Source of the DNA: Rugamonas apoptosis
GTDB lineage: Bacteria > Pseudomonadota > Gammaproteobacteria > Burkholderiales > Burkholderiaceae_D
DNA: 64,000 nt
Direction of reading: 5' to 3'
Assembly (NCBI RefSeq): GCF_014042355.1
Contig: NZ_JACEZU010000003.1
Span: forward strand, 527,794 to 591,793
This document shows positions 1 through 8,685 of this stretch, piece after piece (the stretch's first letter is position 1; every line of letters begins with the position of its first letter). The position numbers and the translations under genes are program-made. The notes beneath the pieces were generated by a model. It saw only the letters and a program-made list of their open reading frames with translations, ran no database searches and had not been told where the DNA came from.

Positions 1-1
1 C

Positions 2-481
2 CTGAATCCACCGTACACGCTGGAACCGATGCTGAAGCAAGTGATGCCTTACCTGGTGCAGGCGCTGGGCAAGGACGAGGGCGCCCGCTTCACGCTCGAA
101 ACGGGCACCCAGGTGACGGGACGGTCCCGCTTGTCGGGTGCCAGTGGCGTGCAGGCCGAAGGCCGTGGTCCGCAATCGGGCGCGCGTGGCCCGCAGGCTG
201 GTGCACGTGGGCCGCAAGCGGGCGCCCGTGCTCCCCAGTCCGGCGAGCGCGGCACGCAGGCGGGTGGACGCGGACCCCAAGGAGGCCCGCAGTCTGGCCC
301 ACGCGGCGCACAAAGCGGCCCACAGTCCGGTCCGCGCGGTCCGCAGAGCGGCCCACAGTCCGGTCCACGCGGTCCGCAAAGCGGCCCTCGGAACGGCCCA
401 TCGGGTGGCCGCGGCGGCGCGAGCGGCGCTGGCCGTGGTCCGGCGATGGCTGCGCGCAACAGTGGCTCACGCAAGCCATGA
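2..481 (+). CDS. 3' end of an unrecognised gene with a Gly/Pro/Gln/Arg repeat tail (5' partial)
   Basis: The frame is open from the window edge to the TGA at 479-481, so the start lies outside. The first 40 or so residues look like a folded domain (…TLEPMLKQVMPYLVQAL…). After residue 50 the protein becomes a low-complexity tail built from units such as GPQSGPRG and ARGPQAG, ending GSRKP. The tail is basic and disordered in appearance, as in some RNA- or nucleoid-binding proteins, but that is only a compositional analogy. I do not recognise the family. Other frames are also open here because of the GC-rich repeat and are not counted as genes. Confidence 0.6.
   Translation: MNPPYTLEPMLKQVMPYLVQALGKDEGARFTLETGTQVTGRSRLSGASGVQAEGRGPQSGARGPQAGARGPQAGARAPQSGERGTQAGGRGPQGGPQSGPRGAQSGPQSGPRGPQSGPQSGPRGPQSGPRNGPSGGRGGASGAGRGPAMAARNSGSRKP
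166..405 (+). repeat. In-frame degenerate tandem repeat (GPQSGPRG-type units)
   Basis: Short imperfect units of mostly 12-24 bp encode alternating G-P-Q-S-G-P-R-G and G-A-R-G-P-Q-A motifs. The most regular part, about 290-390, repeats the same words almost identically (ggcccacagtccggtcc). Unit lengths are multiples of three, so copy-number change keeps the frame. Confidence 0.75.
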
Positions 482-498
482 TTTTACGCAATAAAATA

Positions 499-526
499 TT
501 GTCAAGAGTGCACGGCCGGGTATAGT
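499..526 (+). promoter_or_regulatory. Candidate sigma-70 promoter for the EAL-HDOD gene
   Basis: TTGTCA at 499-504, a 16-nt spacer and TATAGT at 521-526 lie about 90 bp before the EAL-HDOD start. This is a match by eye only. Confidence 0.4.
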
Positions 527-536
527 CTTATATCAA

Positions 537-561
537 CGGGTACGTCGCAGCGACGTACCCG
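537..561. promoter_or_regulatory. Perfect 12-bp-arm palindrome downstream of the candidate promoter
   Basis: CGGGTACGTCGC, one central A, then GCGACGTACCCG form a perfect inverted repeat 10 bp after the candidate -10 box. It could be an operator or a 5'-leader hairpin for the EAL-HDOD gene. There is no U-tract, so a terminator is unlikely. Confidence 0.5.
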
Positions 562-614
562 CCGGGCTTGCTGCGGACCCGCCGCGGCCACGAGTGCTGA
601 TCTGAGGTATGCGC

Positions 615-1889
615 ATGACCTTGTCGCAGCCAGCCACCGCAGTACCGCCGTACGCCAACAATTTTTTCCTGGCGCGGCAACCGATACTCAACCGGCAGCA
701 ACGCCTGGTTGCCTACGAATTACTGTTCCGTACGGCGGCCGAACGCAACAATGCCAGCTTCATCGACCACACGGAAGCGACCGCCACCGTGATCGCCCAC
801 GCCTCCGAACTGGGCATGGGCAGGGTGGTGGGCGACCAGATGGCCTACGTCAACGTCGACACGGTGGGCTTGATGAGCGACTTCATCAACTTCCTGCCCA
901 CCGACAAGGTGATCCTGGAAATCCTGGAGTCCGTCAAAGCCACGCCGGAAGTGCTTGAACGGGTGCAGGAACTCAAGCTGGCCGGCTTCAAGTTCGCGCT
1001 CGACGACGTGGTGGCCGAATCGGATGATGTGCGCAAGTTGCAGCCGCTGTGCGACGTGATCAAGATCGACATCAAGGACGTGCGGCCGGGCGCGTTGTCG
1101 ACCCTGACGCGGGGCCTGCGCCATCCCAGGCAAAAACTGCTGGCGGAAAAAGTGGAAACGATGGAAGAGTTCCAGCAATGTCTGGCGCTGGGTTTCGAAT
1201 ACTTCCAGGGTTATTATTTCGCTCGCCCCGTCATCCTCAGCGGCAAGAAGATCGCGCCGTCCCAGCTGACCATCCTGCACCTGCTGGATTTGCTGAGCCA
1301 GGATGCGGACACCCAGGCCATCGAACGCAGCGTCAAGCACGACGCGCTGATCACGCTCAACCTGCTGCGACTGGTGAACACGCCAGCCGTGGGCGCGCGC
1401 TACCGCATCAATTCCGTGGGACATGCGCTGGTGGTGCTGGGGCGGCGCCAGTTGCAGCGCTGGTTGCAGATCCTGCTGTACGTGAAATCGGGCCAGCAGC
1501 ATGAATTCACCTCGCCGCTGCTGCAACTGGCCACCACGCGCGGCAAGACCATCGAACTGCTGATGGAAAAGCTGCGCCCCGGCCAGCGTGTGTGCGCCGA
1601 TATCGGCTTCACGGTGGGCATCATGTCGCTGATGGACACGCTGTTCTCGGTTCACATGAAGGACGTGCTCAACAGCGTCAACGTGCTGGACGAGGTACGG
1701 TCCGCCTTGCTGCACCACAGCGGCGACTACGGCAGCATGCTGAGCCTGATCGAGCACCTGGAAACGGACAGCGACGGCCAGAGCCTGAGCCGCATGTTGC
1801 ACGAATTGCAGCTATCGCCGTCGGAACTGTATGCGATACAGTTGGCCGCATTTGATTGGGTCAATGATTACGCGCATGGGATGCAATAA
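615..1889 (+). CDS. EAL-HDOD two-domain signalling protein (YuxH type)
   Basis: About 424 residues. The N-terminal half matches the variant EAL domain typical of EAL-HDOD proteins (FLARQPIL…, then YELLFR in place of a canonical EAL signature; later ALDDV and KIDIKD). The C-terminal half from about residue 200 is an HDOD domain (DALITLNLLRLVN, VGHALVVLGRRQLQRW). Such proteins usually lack c-di-GMP hydrolysis and act as signalling adaptors. An ATG at 609 is in frame, but the GAGG at 604-607 is correctly spaced for the ATG at 615, so I chose 615. It is a single gene behind its own candidate promoter and precedes another c-di-GMP gene. Confidence 0.9.
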   Translation: MTLSQPATAVPPYANNFFLARQPILNRQQRLVAYELLFRTAAERNNASFIDHTEATATVIAHASELGMGRVVGDQMAYVNVDTVGLMSDFINFLPTDKVILEILESVKATPEVLERVQELKLAGFKFALDDVVAESDDVRKLQPLCDVIKIDIKDVRPGALSTLTRGLRHPRQKLLAEKVETMEEFQQCLALGFEYFQGYYFARPVILSGKKIAPSQLTILHLLDLLSQDADTQAIERSVKHDALITLNLLRLVNTPAVGARYRINSVGHALVVLGRRQLQRWLQILLYVKSGQQHEFTSPLLQLATTRGKTIELLMEKLRPGQRVCADIGFTVGIMSLMDTLFSVHMKDVLNSVNVLDEVRSALLHHSGDYGSMLSLIEHLETDSDGQSLSRMLHELQLSPSELYAIQLAAFDWVNDYAHGMQ

Positions 1890-1890
1890 G

Positions 1891-1989
1891 AAGACATTTC
1901 AAAATGACCGTGGCGTCGTTGCAGCTCCTTGCCGTGCAGGCGCACTGTCTTCGTCGCTGCGCCTCGCCACGCTCATTCTGAAATGGCTT
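1891..1989. repeat. Long imperfect inverted repeat after the EAL-HDOD gene; rest of the gap to 2285 empty
   Basis: Arms of 25 bp at 1891-1915 and 1965-1989 match at 22 of 25 positions when one is reverse-complemented. The arms start 2 bp after the stop codon. It could end transcription or be a dispersed palindromic element (REP/BIME-like). Bases 1990-2285 contain no convincing gene or motif. Confidence 0.55.
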
Positions 1990-2285
1990 CTAAGCGGGGG
2001 TGGGCCGGGTAAGGTCATGGCCAGGCGCTCCCACCGTCCGCGGATGCTGGCGTTTTCGTTATCGTCCTGGTAACGTCACTTTCATCATGGCATGAATGGT
2101 GCTTATCCCCCTTTGCCAAAAGCTGTTTCCGCGCGAACTACCAGCCCCATGCCATCAGCACCGGGGACTGATCAAACCAGCAGAGCATTTCTTTAGTGTC
2201 ACATGCTTGCCTGTGGTGCATAAGCTGCACACTTCGGTGCATGTGATCGTCGATAGAGCATCCGTTCGCATGTCCAGGCTCAGTC

Positions 2286-4577
2286 GTGTTCGATGAAGAC
2301 ATGCCCTTTTTCAGGAATCCGCTTTTGGATAGTCAGCTCAAACAGCTTCTCCCCACTCGTCCCCAGCCCGATCCGATGGATGCGATCGCCGGACTGGGTC
2401 GCTGGAATCTGGACCGGGACAGCGCGTACTGGTCGTTCTCGCCTATCGCCTTGCAATTGTTGGGCATCGACACCGGCCCGATGGCCGCTCACTGGTTAGC
2501 CTGCGTGCTCGCCGAGGATAAGCCAGCGTTGGCTTCCGCGACGGCGGCCATCCTGCGTGACGGCGCCGCCGTGACCTGCGAATTCCGCACGGTCGAGCGC
2601 GAGCGTGGCATGCAATGGCTGCGACTGCAGTCACTGGCGGCCGGGGATGGCCTGGTGGCCAGCGGCATCCTGACCGATATCACCGAGGCCAAGCGCGCCG
2701 CGACCCGCGAACGCTTCAACTTCGCGTTGACCCGCTATTTGATCGGAACGGATACGTTTGATGATGCGGTCGACAAGATCCTGCACCTGGTGTGCGAGGA
2801 ACTCGGATGGGAGTGGGGCGCCTTCTGGGCGCGGGAGTGCCAGGGCGACACCGATACGCTGCGCTGTCGCCATGTCTGGCACCACCCGGAGCACGACTAC
2901 GCGCAATTCCGTGGCGCCGCGATGCGGCTCGCCGTCAAGCCGGGGCAGGGGCTGGTGGGTGAGACGTGGCTGACGGGGAAGTCGCAATGGATCGAGACCT
3001 CGGCCACCCATGCCGATATGGCGCGGGTGCGCGCCGCGCGGCGCTGCGGCTTGCGCTCGGGGTTCTTTTTCCCGGTGACGTACGTGGCCGCCGACGGCGA
3101 GTTGCACCGCGCCGGCGTGCTGGAATTCTTCAGCGTCGCGCCGCGCCAGCGCGAAGCCCAGTTGCCCGGCCTGGCCGAATCGATCAGCGCGTTGATCGCG
3201 CAAACGGCGCAGCGCCTGGTGCAGCAGGAGCGGGTCCGGGTGTTGGCGCAAACGGACGAGATGACGGGCTTGATCAACCGCGCCCATTTCCATAGCTTGC
3301 TCGACGCGGCCTGCGCCCGAGGCCGGGAATTCGGCCTGTTGTACATCGATCTCGATCAATTCAAGCCCATCAACGACTGTCTGGGGCATGCGGCCGGCAA
3401 TGCCGTGCTGTGCCAGTTCGCGGCACGCCTGCGGGGGCTTGCCGAGGGCGGGTCCGTGGTGGCGCGGCTGGGCGGTGATGAGTTCGCGCTGCTCACGCCC
3501 GCCGGGCTGAGCCGAGAAGAGCTCGACGCCCTGGCGGGCGAGGTGCTGGCGGCGGCGCGGGCGCGGTTCCAGTATCAGGGCCATGCCTTATCGGTGTCGG
3601 CCAGCGTCGGTATCAGCCAATTCCCGCTGCATGGCGACAACACGGCGCAACTGCTGCATGCGGCCGATGCCGCGATGTACGTCAGCAAGGGCAATGGCCG
3701 CGACCTGGTCAGCTATTTCAGTCCCGACGATAGCCAGCAGCGCACCATGGCAGCCCTGCTGATGCATTCAGCGCTGCAGGACGCGCTGCAGCGCGATGAG
3801 TTTTTCCTCGAGTACCAGCCGATTTGCGACACCCAGAGCTCCCGGATGGTGGCGTTGGAAGCGCTGATCCGGTGGCGCCGGGCGGACGGCAGCATCGTTC
3901 CCCCTGATCAATTCATCCCGATGGCCGAGCAGAGCCGGCTGATCATCCAGATCGGGCGCTGGGTCATCGCCCGCGTGTGCCAAGATCTGTCGGCGCTGCG
4001 CGCAGCGGGCATGCCGCCGCCGCAGGTCCACATCAATATGGCCGCGCCCGAGTTCCTCGACAGCGAGCTACCGGCGCAACTGCTTGCCATCACCGCCGCC
4101 GCCGGCATTGCGCCCCGGCAAATCTGCCTGGAGCTGACCGAGGGCGTCATTATGCAGCGGGTGGAGCAGGCGCTGCCCATCATGCACGAGCTGACGCGGC
4201 TGGGATTCGACATCAGCCTGGACGACTTCGGGATGGGCTATTCCTCCCTGTCGCGCCTGAAGGCCTTGCCCATCGCTTCCCTGAAAATCGATCGCCTGTT
4301 CCTGCGGGGCGTGCCCGCGGATCGCAATGACGTTGCGATCGTGCGCTCCATCATCGAGCTGGGACGCAATATGAAACTGCGTGTCATTGCCGAGGGCGTG
4401 GAGCAGGATGCGCATCTTGGCTTCCTGCGCCAGTGTGGCTGTTCGCTGGTCCAGGGCTACCTGCCTGGCCGTCCCATGCGCCTGGCGCAGCTGATGGCCG
4501 CGCATGGCGTGGGCGCGCCTGGGGTAACGGCCGCGGCCACGGCCCCGTCGCCGGTTTCGATTTCCGCATTTCATTAG
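2286..4577 (+). CDS. PAS/GAF-GGDEF-EAL c-di-GMP turnover protein
   Basis: About 763 residues from a GTG start; an in-frame ATG at 2301 is an alternative. Order: a PAS-like region (residues 35-140), a GAF-like region (150-300), GGDEF (320-475, intact LGGDEFALL near 396-400) and EAL (500-745). No RxxD inhibitory site is visible before GGDEF. EAL residues look complete: EALIRW, the N of INMAAPEF, LELTEG, DDFGMGYSS, LKIDR and AEGVE. Both diguanylate cyclase and phosphodiesterase activity are therefore possible. No membrane segments, so a cytosolic sensor. The next gene begins 11 bp later and is probably co-transcribed. Confidence 0.92.
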   Translation: MFDEDMPFFRNPLLDSQLKQLLPTRPQPDPMDAIAGLGRWNLDRDSAYWSFSPIALQLLGIDTGPMAAHWLACVLAEDKPALASATAAILRDGAAVTCEFRTVERERGMQWLRLQSLAAGDGLVASGILTDITEAKRAATRERFNFALTRYLIGTDTFDDAVDKILHLVCEELGWEWGAFWARECQGDTDTLRCRHVWHHPEHDYAQFRGAAMRLAVKPGQGLVGETWLTGKSQWIETSATHADMARVRAARRCGLRSGFFFPVTYVAADGELHRAGVLEFFSVAPRQREAQLPGLAESISALIAQTAQRLVQQERVRVLAQTDEMTGLINRAHFHSLLDAACARGREFGLLYIDLDQFKPINDCLGHAAGNAVLCQFAARLRGLAEGGSVVARLGGDEFALLTPAGLSREELDALAGEVLAAARARFQYQGHALSVSASVGISQFPLHGDNTAQLLHAADAAMYVSKGNGRDLVSYFSPDDSQQRTMAALLMHSALQDALQRDEFFLEYQPICDTQSSRMVALEALIRWRRADGSIVPPDQFIPMAEQSRLIIQIGRWVIARVCQDLSALRAAGMPPPQVHINMAAPEFLDSELPAQLLAITAAAGIAPRQICLELTEGVIMQRVEQALPIMHELTRLGFDISLDDFGMGYSSLSRLKALPIASLKIDRLFLRGVPADRNDVAIVRSIIELGRNMKLRVIAEGVEQDAHLGFLRQCGCSLVQGYLPGRPMRLAQLMAAHGVGAPGVTAAATAPSPVSISAFH

Positions 4578-4588
4578 AGGGCACGCAA

Positions 4589-7102
4589 ATGGATATGTAT
4601 CCTGTATTTCCGGTCGACCGCTTCCTGCCGTACATGCCCGACGTGGGCAAATGCGAGCGCTCGCTCCATGAACTCAACCTGATGTGGCGCATGATCGAGG
4701 CGTCCGCCAAGATGAACTGTCCGGCTGAGGCGCGGATGATCCTGCCCACCATGACCGCCACGCGCGCCGGCATCGGCCAGCTGGAGCAAGACCTGGTCAC
4801 CAGCCTGGCGCGGGAAAAGACCAACACGGTGCTGGCGGAATTGGCCACCAAGTCGCGCTACATCATCGAGATTGTGGTGCGCAACCTGTACGAGCGCACG
4901 GCCGATGTCGGCTTCCTGGCGACCGACCACGAACTGTGTTCCTTCGTCGCCGGACTGGGTGGCGACGCGGCCGCGATCCGGCGGCGCCTGCGTTCCTATC
5001 GCAGCAAGTATTCCGTGTACGATGAAGTCATGTTGCTGGCGCCTGATGGCACGGTGTTGGCGCAGATCGGCGAAACGGACCCGGTGTCGCGCAGCCACGA
5101 CCCGCTGGTCGCCGCCACGCTCGCCGGCGACGGTTATATCGAGACCTTCCGCGCCAGCGACCTGCGTCCCGGACAACGGGAGGCCTTGATTTACTCGCGC
5201 CGCATGCACCATCCGGCGACCGGCGAGGTCACCGGCGTGCTGTGCCTGTGCTTCCGGTTCGAAGAGGAGATGGGGCGCATTTTCCGGACCCACCGCGACC
5301 ATTCGGGACGCTCCATCATGCTGCTGCTGGATGCCGACGACCGGGTGATCGCCAGCGCCGATCCGCTCTGGGTGCCGCTGGGCGTCCAGGTGCCGGTCAA
5401 CCGGCAATCCACGCCCGCGCTGATGAAGTACGCGGGCCGCGATTACCTCGTGCGCACGGCGGACTCGGCCGGCTACCAAGGCTATCCGGGGCCGGCAGGC
5501 TGGCAGGGACAGGTGATGATTCCGGTCGACGTGGCGTTCGGCCGCGCGGACAGCGAAGTGCTGGCCAGCCTGGCGCCTGAATGGGCCGATGGCCTGTTGT
5601 CGCATGCGCATACGTTTTGTCCGCCGCTGCACGAGATTATCGGCGCGGCCGACATGATACGGCGGGTGGTCTGGAACGGGCAGGTCATGAGCGCCGGCCA
5701 GGACGGCGACCTGGCCCGGCTGCAAAGCGTGCTGGAACAAATCAGCGAGACGGGCGCGCTCAGCGACGCCTTGTTCTCCCGTTCGATCGGCGAGTTGTTC
5801 GAGACGGTGCTGGCGTCGGGGCTGCGCGACGCGGAATTCGCATCGCACCTGATGGTCGACCTGCTGGACCGCAACCTGTACGAGCGGGCCAACGATTGCC
5901 GCTGGTGGGCGTTGTCGCCGGAACTGGGCTCGCTGCTGGCGGGCGACCTGCCGGACCGTGGCGCGCGCATGGCGCGCATACTGGAATACATTCATGGCCT
6001 GTACACCGTCTATTCCACGTTGCTGGTGTACGACCACGAAGGGCGCATCGTCGCCAGCTCCGGCCCTTGCGGCGCGTCGACGATCGATGCCGAGGCGCTG
6101 GCGGCGGTCAAGCGATTGCGCACGGAGCAGGAATACCACGTGACGCCATTTGTCGCGTCGCCGCTGTACGACGGCAAGCCGACTTATGTCTATCATGCGG
6201 CGCTGCGCGCGCCCGGCGGCGCCCGGCCGGTGATCGGCGGGATTGCGATTGTGTTCGACGCGGCCACCGAATTTGACGCCATGCTGCGCGGCACCCTGGG
6301 TGGCCAGCACGGCTTGCATGGCTACTTCCTTGATCGTTCGGGCGCCATCATCGCCAGCACCGACCCGGCCCGGCCGGTCGGCGCCCGCTTCGAGATCGCG
6401 CCGCATCTGGCGGCGATGGAAAAGGGGCGCAGCGGTTCCTGCTTGCTGACGCACGATGGGCATTACGCGCTGATGGGGTGCACGGTATCGCACGGCTACC
6501 GCGAGTTCAAGGTGACGGACGGCTATCCAGCTGATGTGATGGCCGTGGTGGTGGAATCGTTCGGGGCCGTCAGGGATGGCATGCAGGCCCGGCTGGTGCC
6601 ACCACCCGCGCGCAAGGTGGCGCTGGGGGCGGGGCAGGGGGCGGAGTTCGCCACGTTCTTTGTCGGCGGCGCCTTGTTTGCGCTGCCGGCCGCCGACGTG
6701 CAGGAGGCACGCGCGGCGTCCAGGCTGGCGCCGGTTTCCATGGGGGGCGGCAATACGTGCCTGGGCGTCGTCGCGCTAGAGGAGGGCGAGGCCAATGCGG
6801 CCGACTTTGTCTGGGTCTACGACCTGGGGCTACTGGTGGCGGGGCAGCGGACCGCACTCGATGGCCGGTCGCAGATCGTGGTGGTGCGCCATGGTGCGCG
6901 CACCGTCGGACTGCTGGTGAGCGAGCTGCATGGCGTGGCGAAATTCCATCCGGAAGACTTGATCGCGCTGCCCCTGGCGGGTAAGGATGGCGGCGCACTG
7001 GTCAATCAGGTGGTCAAGGTGGACCAAGGGGAGTGCTTGATCCAGGTAATTGACCCCGTGCAGCTGTTTTCCTTGTTGAAAAACGTTGAAACGCGGTCGT
7101 GA
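4589..7102 (+). CDS. CheW-domain protein with two tandem sensor-like modules
   Basis: 837 residues from the ATG at 4589, preceded by AGAGG at 4576-4580; longer in-frame starts overlap the previous gene. Two homologous modules lie near residues 85-330 and 410-680. Each begins with a RNLYERxxD segment followed by a PAS/Cache-like fold (…YSVYDEVMLLAPDGTVLAQI… and …YTVYSTLLVYDHEGRIVASS…). A CheW domain occupies about 685-830 (EFATFFVGGALFALPAADV … VVKVDQGECLIQVIDP). There is no methyl-accepting coiled coil, HAMP or transmembrane helix. It probably couples cytosolic ligand sensing to a CheA kinase, in an operon with the GGDEF-EAL gene. Function is inferred. Confidence 0.85.
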   Translation: MDMYPVFPVDRFLPYMPDVGKCERSLHELNLMWRMIEASAKMNCPAEARMILPTMTATRAGIGQLEQDLVTSLAREKTNTVLAELATKSRYIIEIVVRNLYERTADVGFLATDHELCSFVAGLGGDAAAIRRRLRSYRSKYSVYDEVMLLAPDGTVLAQIGETDPVSRSHDPLVAATLAGDGYIETFRASDLRPGQREALIYSRRMHHPATGEVTGVLCLCFRFEEEMGRIFRTHRDHSGRSIMLLLDADDRVIASADPLWVPLGVQVPVNRQSTPALMKYAGRDYLVRTADSAGYQGYPGPAGWQGQVMIPVDVAFGRADSEVLASLAPEWADGLLSHAHTFCPPLHEIIGAADMIRRVVWNGQVMSAGQDGDLARLQSVLEQISETGALSDALFSRSIGELFETVLASGLRDAEFASHLMVDLLDRNLYERANDCRWWALSPELGSLLAGDLPDRGARMARILEYIHGLYTVYSTLLVYDHEGRIVASSGPCGASTIDAEALAAVKRLRTEQEYHVTPFVASPLYDGKPTYVYHAALRAPGGARPVIGGIAIVFDAATEFDAMLRGTLGGQHGLHGYFLDRSGAIIASTDPARPVGARFEIAPHLAAMEKGRSGSCLLTHDGHYALMGCTVSHGYREFKVTDGYPADVMAVVVESFGAVRDGMQARLVPPPARKVALGAGQGAEFATFFVGGALFALPAADVQEARAASRLAPVSMGGGNTCLGVVALEEGEANAADFVWVYDLGLLVAGQRTALDGRSQIVVVRHGARTVGLLVSELHGVAKFHPEDLIALPLAGKDGGALVNQVVKVDQGECLIQVIDPVQLFSLLKNVETRS

Positions 7103-7135
7103 CCGGGCGGCTCGCCACGCCGGACGGTCACCGCC

Positions 7136-7873
7136 TTATTGGCCCAGCAACAGGAACACCGTCGGCTTCTTGTGGAAATCCGGCACCTTGCCGTCGGCAA
7201 GCTGGCTCTTCCACTTGGCGCCCGTCATGGTGCGGATGGTTTCCGATGGCAGGCTGAGGTCGGTCGCCACGCAGATCAGGGTGCCCGGCTGGCAGGCCGC
7301 CACCAGCGCTTCCAGCATGGCAGCGTTGCGGTACGGCGTTTCGATGAACAGCTGCGTTTGCTTCTCCGCGCGCGAGCGTTTTTCCAGGTCCTGGATGCGC
7401 TTGGTGCGCTGGGCCGCGTCCGTGGGCAGGTAGCCGTTGAAGGCGAAGCTTTGGCCGTTCAGCCCGCTGGCCATCACGGCCAGCAGCAGCGACGATGGCC
7501 CCACCAGCGGCCGCACGGGGATGCCGTGCTGGTGCGCCAGCCGCACCAGGTCGGCGCCAGGGTCGGCCACGGCCGGCACGCCCGCTTCCGACACCAGGCC
7601 CGCGTCGCGCCCCGCCAGCAGGGGCGCCAGCAGGCCGGCCAATGCTTGCGCCGGGGTGTTCACGTTCAGTTCGGCGATCTGGATTTCCTGCAGCGTCTTG
7701 CGCAGGGGGTGGGCGGCGCCCACCAGCTTGAGGAAGGCGCGCGCCGTTTTGGCGTTCTCGGCCACGAAATAGTCGAGGCTGGCCGTGGTGGCTTGCACCT
7801 GCTCGGGAATGACGTGCGACAGCGCTTCGGTGGCGCCCAGGGTGTTGGGGATCAGGTAGAGAGTGCCTGGCAT
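7136..7873 (-). CDS. RsmI-like SAM-dependent methyltransferase (tetrapyrrole methylase fold)
   Basis: 245 residues. It has the tetrapyrrole-methylase/RsmI layout: N-terminal GTLYLIPNTLG, the loop VSEAGVPAVADPG, and LVGPSSLLLAVMASGLNGQ followed by F-x-GYLP. It resembles the shorter RsmI paralogue annotated simply as SAM-dependent methyltransferase, rather than RsmI itself (16S rRNA C1402 2'-O-methylation). It converges with the CheW gene (33 bp apart) and lies 36 bp downstream of maf, so it is probably transcribed with it. Confidence 0.85.
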   Translation of the reverse strand: MPGTLYLIPNTLGATEALSHVIPEQVQATTASLDYFVAENAKTARAFLKLVGAAHPLRKTLQEIQIAELNVNTPAQALAGLLAPLLAGRDAGLVSEAGVPAVADPGADLVRLAHQHGIPVRPLVGPSSLLLAVMASGLNGQSFAFNGYLPTDAAQRTKRIQDLEKRSRAEKQTQLFIETPYRNAAMLEALVAACQPGTLICVATDLSLPSETIRTMTGAKWKSQLADGKVPDFHKKPTVFLLLGQ

Positions 7874-7909
7874 GGATGCTTGCTTTTCTTGTTAGTGGTA
7901 CGGAATGGT

Positions 7910-8530
7910 TCAGGCGGCGCCGAAGAAGGGCACGCCAATCTGGCGCAGCATGCCAGTGAGTGCGATCAGTGGCAAGCCTGTCAGCGCGGTCGGGTCGCTA
8001 TTGTCGATCCGTTCCAGGATGGCGATGCCCAGCCCTTCGTTCTTGGCGCTGCCGGCGCAGTCGTACGGTTGTTCGATGCGCAAGTAGGCGTCCAGTTCCG
8101 CGTCCGGCAGGTCGCGGAAGGTGACGACGGTCTGGATATCCTGCACCTGGGCGGCGCCGGCCGGGTCGGCGGCGCGGCCGTCCCACACGCACAGGGCCGT
8201 GTGGAACACGACGCGCCGGCCCCGCATCTGCTGCAACTGGCGCAGGGCGTTGGCGTGGTCGCCCGGCTTGCCGATCTGCTGCTCATCGAGCGTGGCCACC
8301 TGGTCCGAGCCGATGACGATGCTGCCGGGCAGACGGGCGGCCACGGCGGCCGCCTTTTCGCGCGCCAGGCGCAGGGCGGTGGCGCTGGGCGATTCGCCGG
8401 GCAGGGGGCTTTCGTCGATGTCGGGCACGGCCACGTCGAAGGGCAGCCGCAGGCGCGACAGGAGTTCCTTGCGGTAGGCGGAGCTGGAGGCTAAAACGAG
8501 ACGGACGGGCAGGGTGTCTGGAGGCTTCAT
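7910..8530 (-). CDS. maf: Maf/YceF-type nucleotide pyrophosphatase
   Basis: 206 residues from the ATG at 8530; the upstream extension is not protein-like. Family signatures are LVLASSSAYRKELLSRL near the N-terminus, DIDESPLPGESP, IGSDQVATLD with the likely catalytic Asp, IGKPGDHANALRQL, and a C-terminal GLPLIALTGML. Members hydrolyse non-canonical NTPs or m7GTP. Its position opposite yceD-rpmF-plsX is typical of beta- and gammaproteobacteria, which favours the YceF (m7GTP) subfamily. Confidence 0.92.
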   Translation of the reverse strand: MKPPDTLPVRLVLASSSAYRKELLSRLRLPFDVAVPDIDESPLPGESPSATALRLAREKAAAVAARLPGSIVIGSDQVATLDEQQIGKPGDHANALRQLQQMRGRRVVFHTALCVWDGRAADPAGAAQVQDIQTVVTFRDLPDAELDAYLRIEQPYDCAGSAKNEGLGIAILERIDNSDPTALTGLPLIALTGMLRQIGVPFFGAA

Positions 8531-8629
8531 GCAATATTTTGGCCGGGATGCTGGCTTGGTGAGAAGAAATGTTATATGCTCTGACGCCGGACGAAAAAGC
8601 GGAAAAGGGCGTAAAAAATGCGCCTGGCT

Positions 8630-8659
8630 TTGACTCGGTGGCGAAAACCCTGTTATTAT
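8630..8659 (+). promoter_or_regulatory. Promoter of the yceD-rpmF-plsX-fab operon
   Basis: TTGACT at 8630-8635 and TATTAT at 8654-8659 are separated by 18 bp (17 if TTATTA is used), about 30 bp before the yceD start. It lies in the divergent maf/yceD spacer. Confidence 0.6.
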
Positions 8660-8685
8660 CGCAGGTTTTCCGGGGAAGCTAGTCC

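Noticed and set aside
4433..4588. N-terminal extension of the CheW-domain protein
   Set aside because: It overlaps the end of the GGDEF-EAL gene out of frame; the ATG at 4589 has a good ribosome site.
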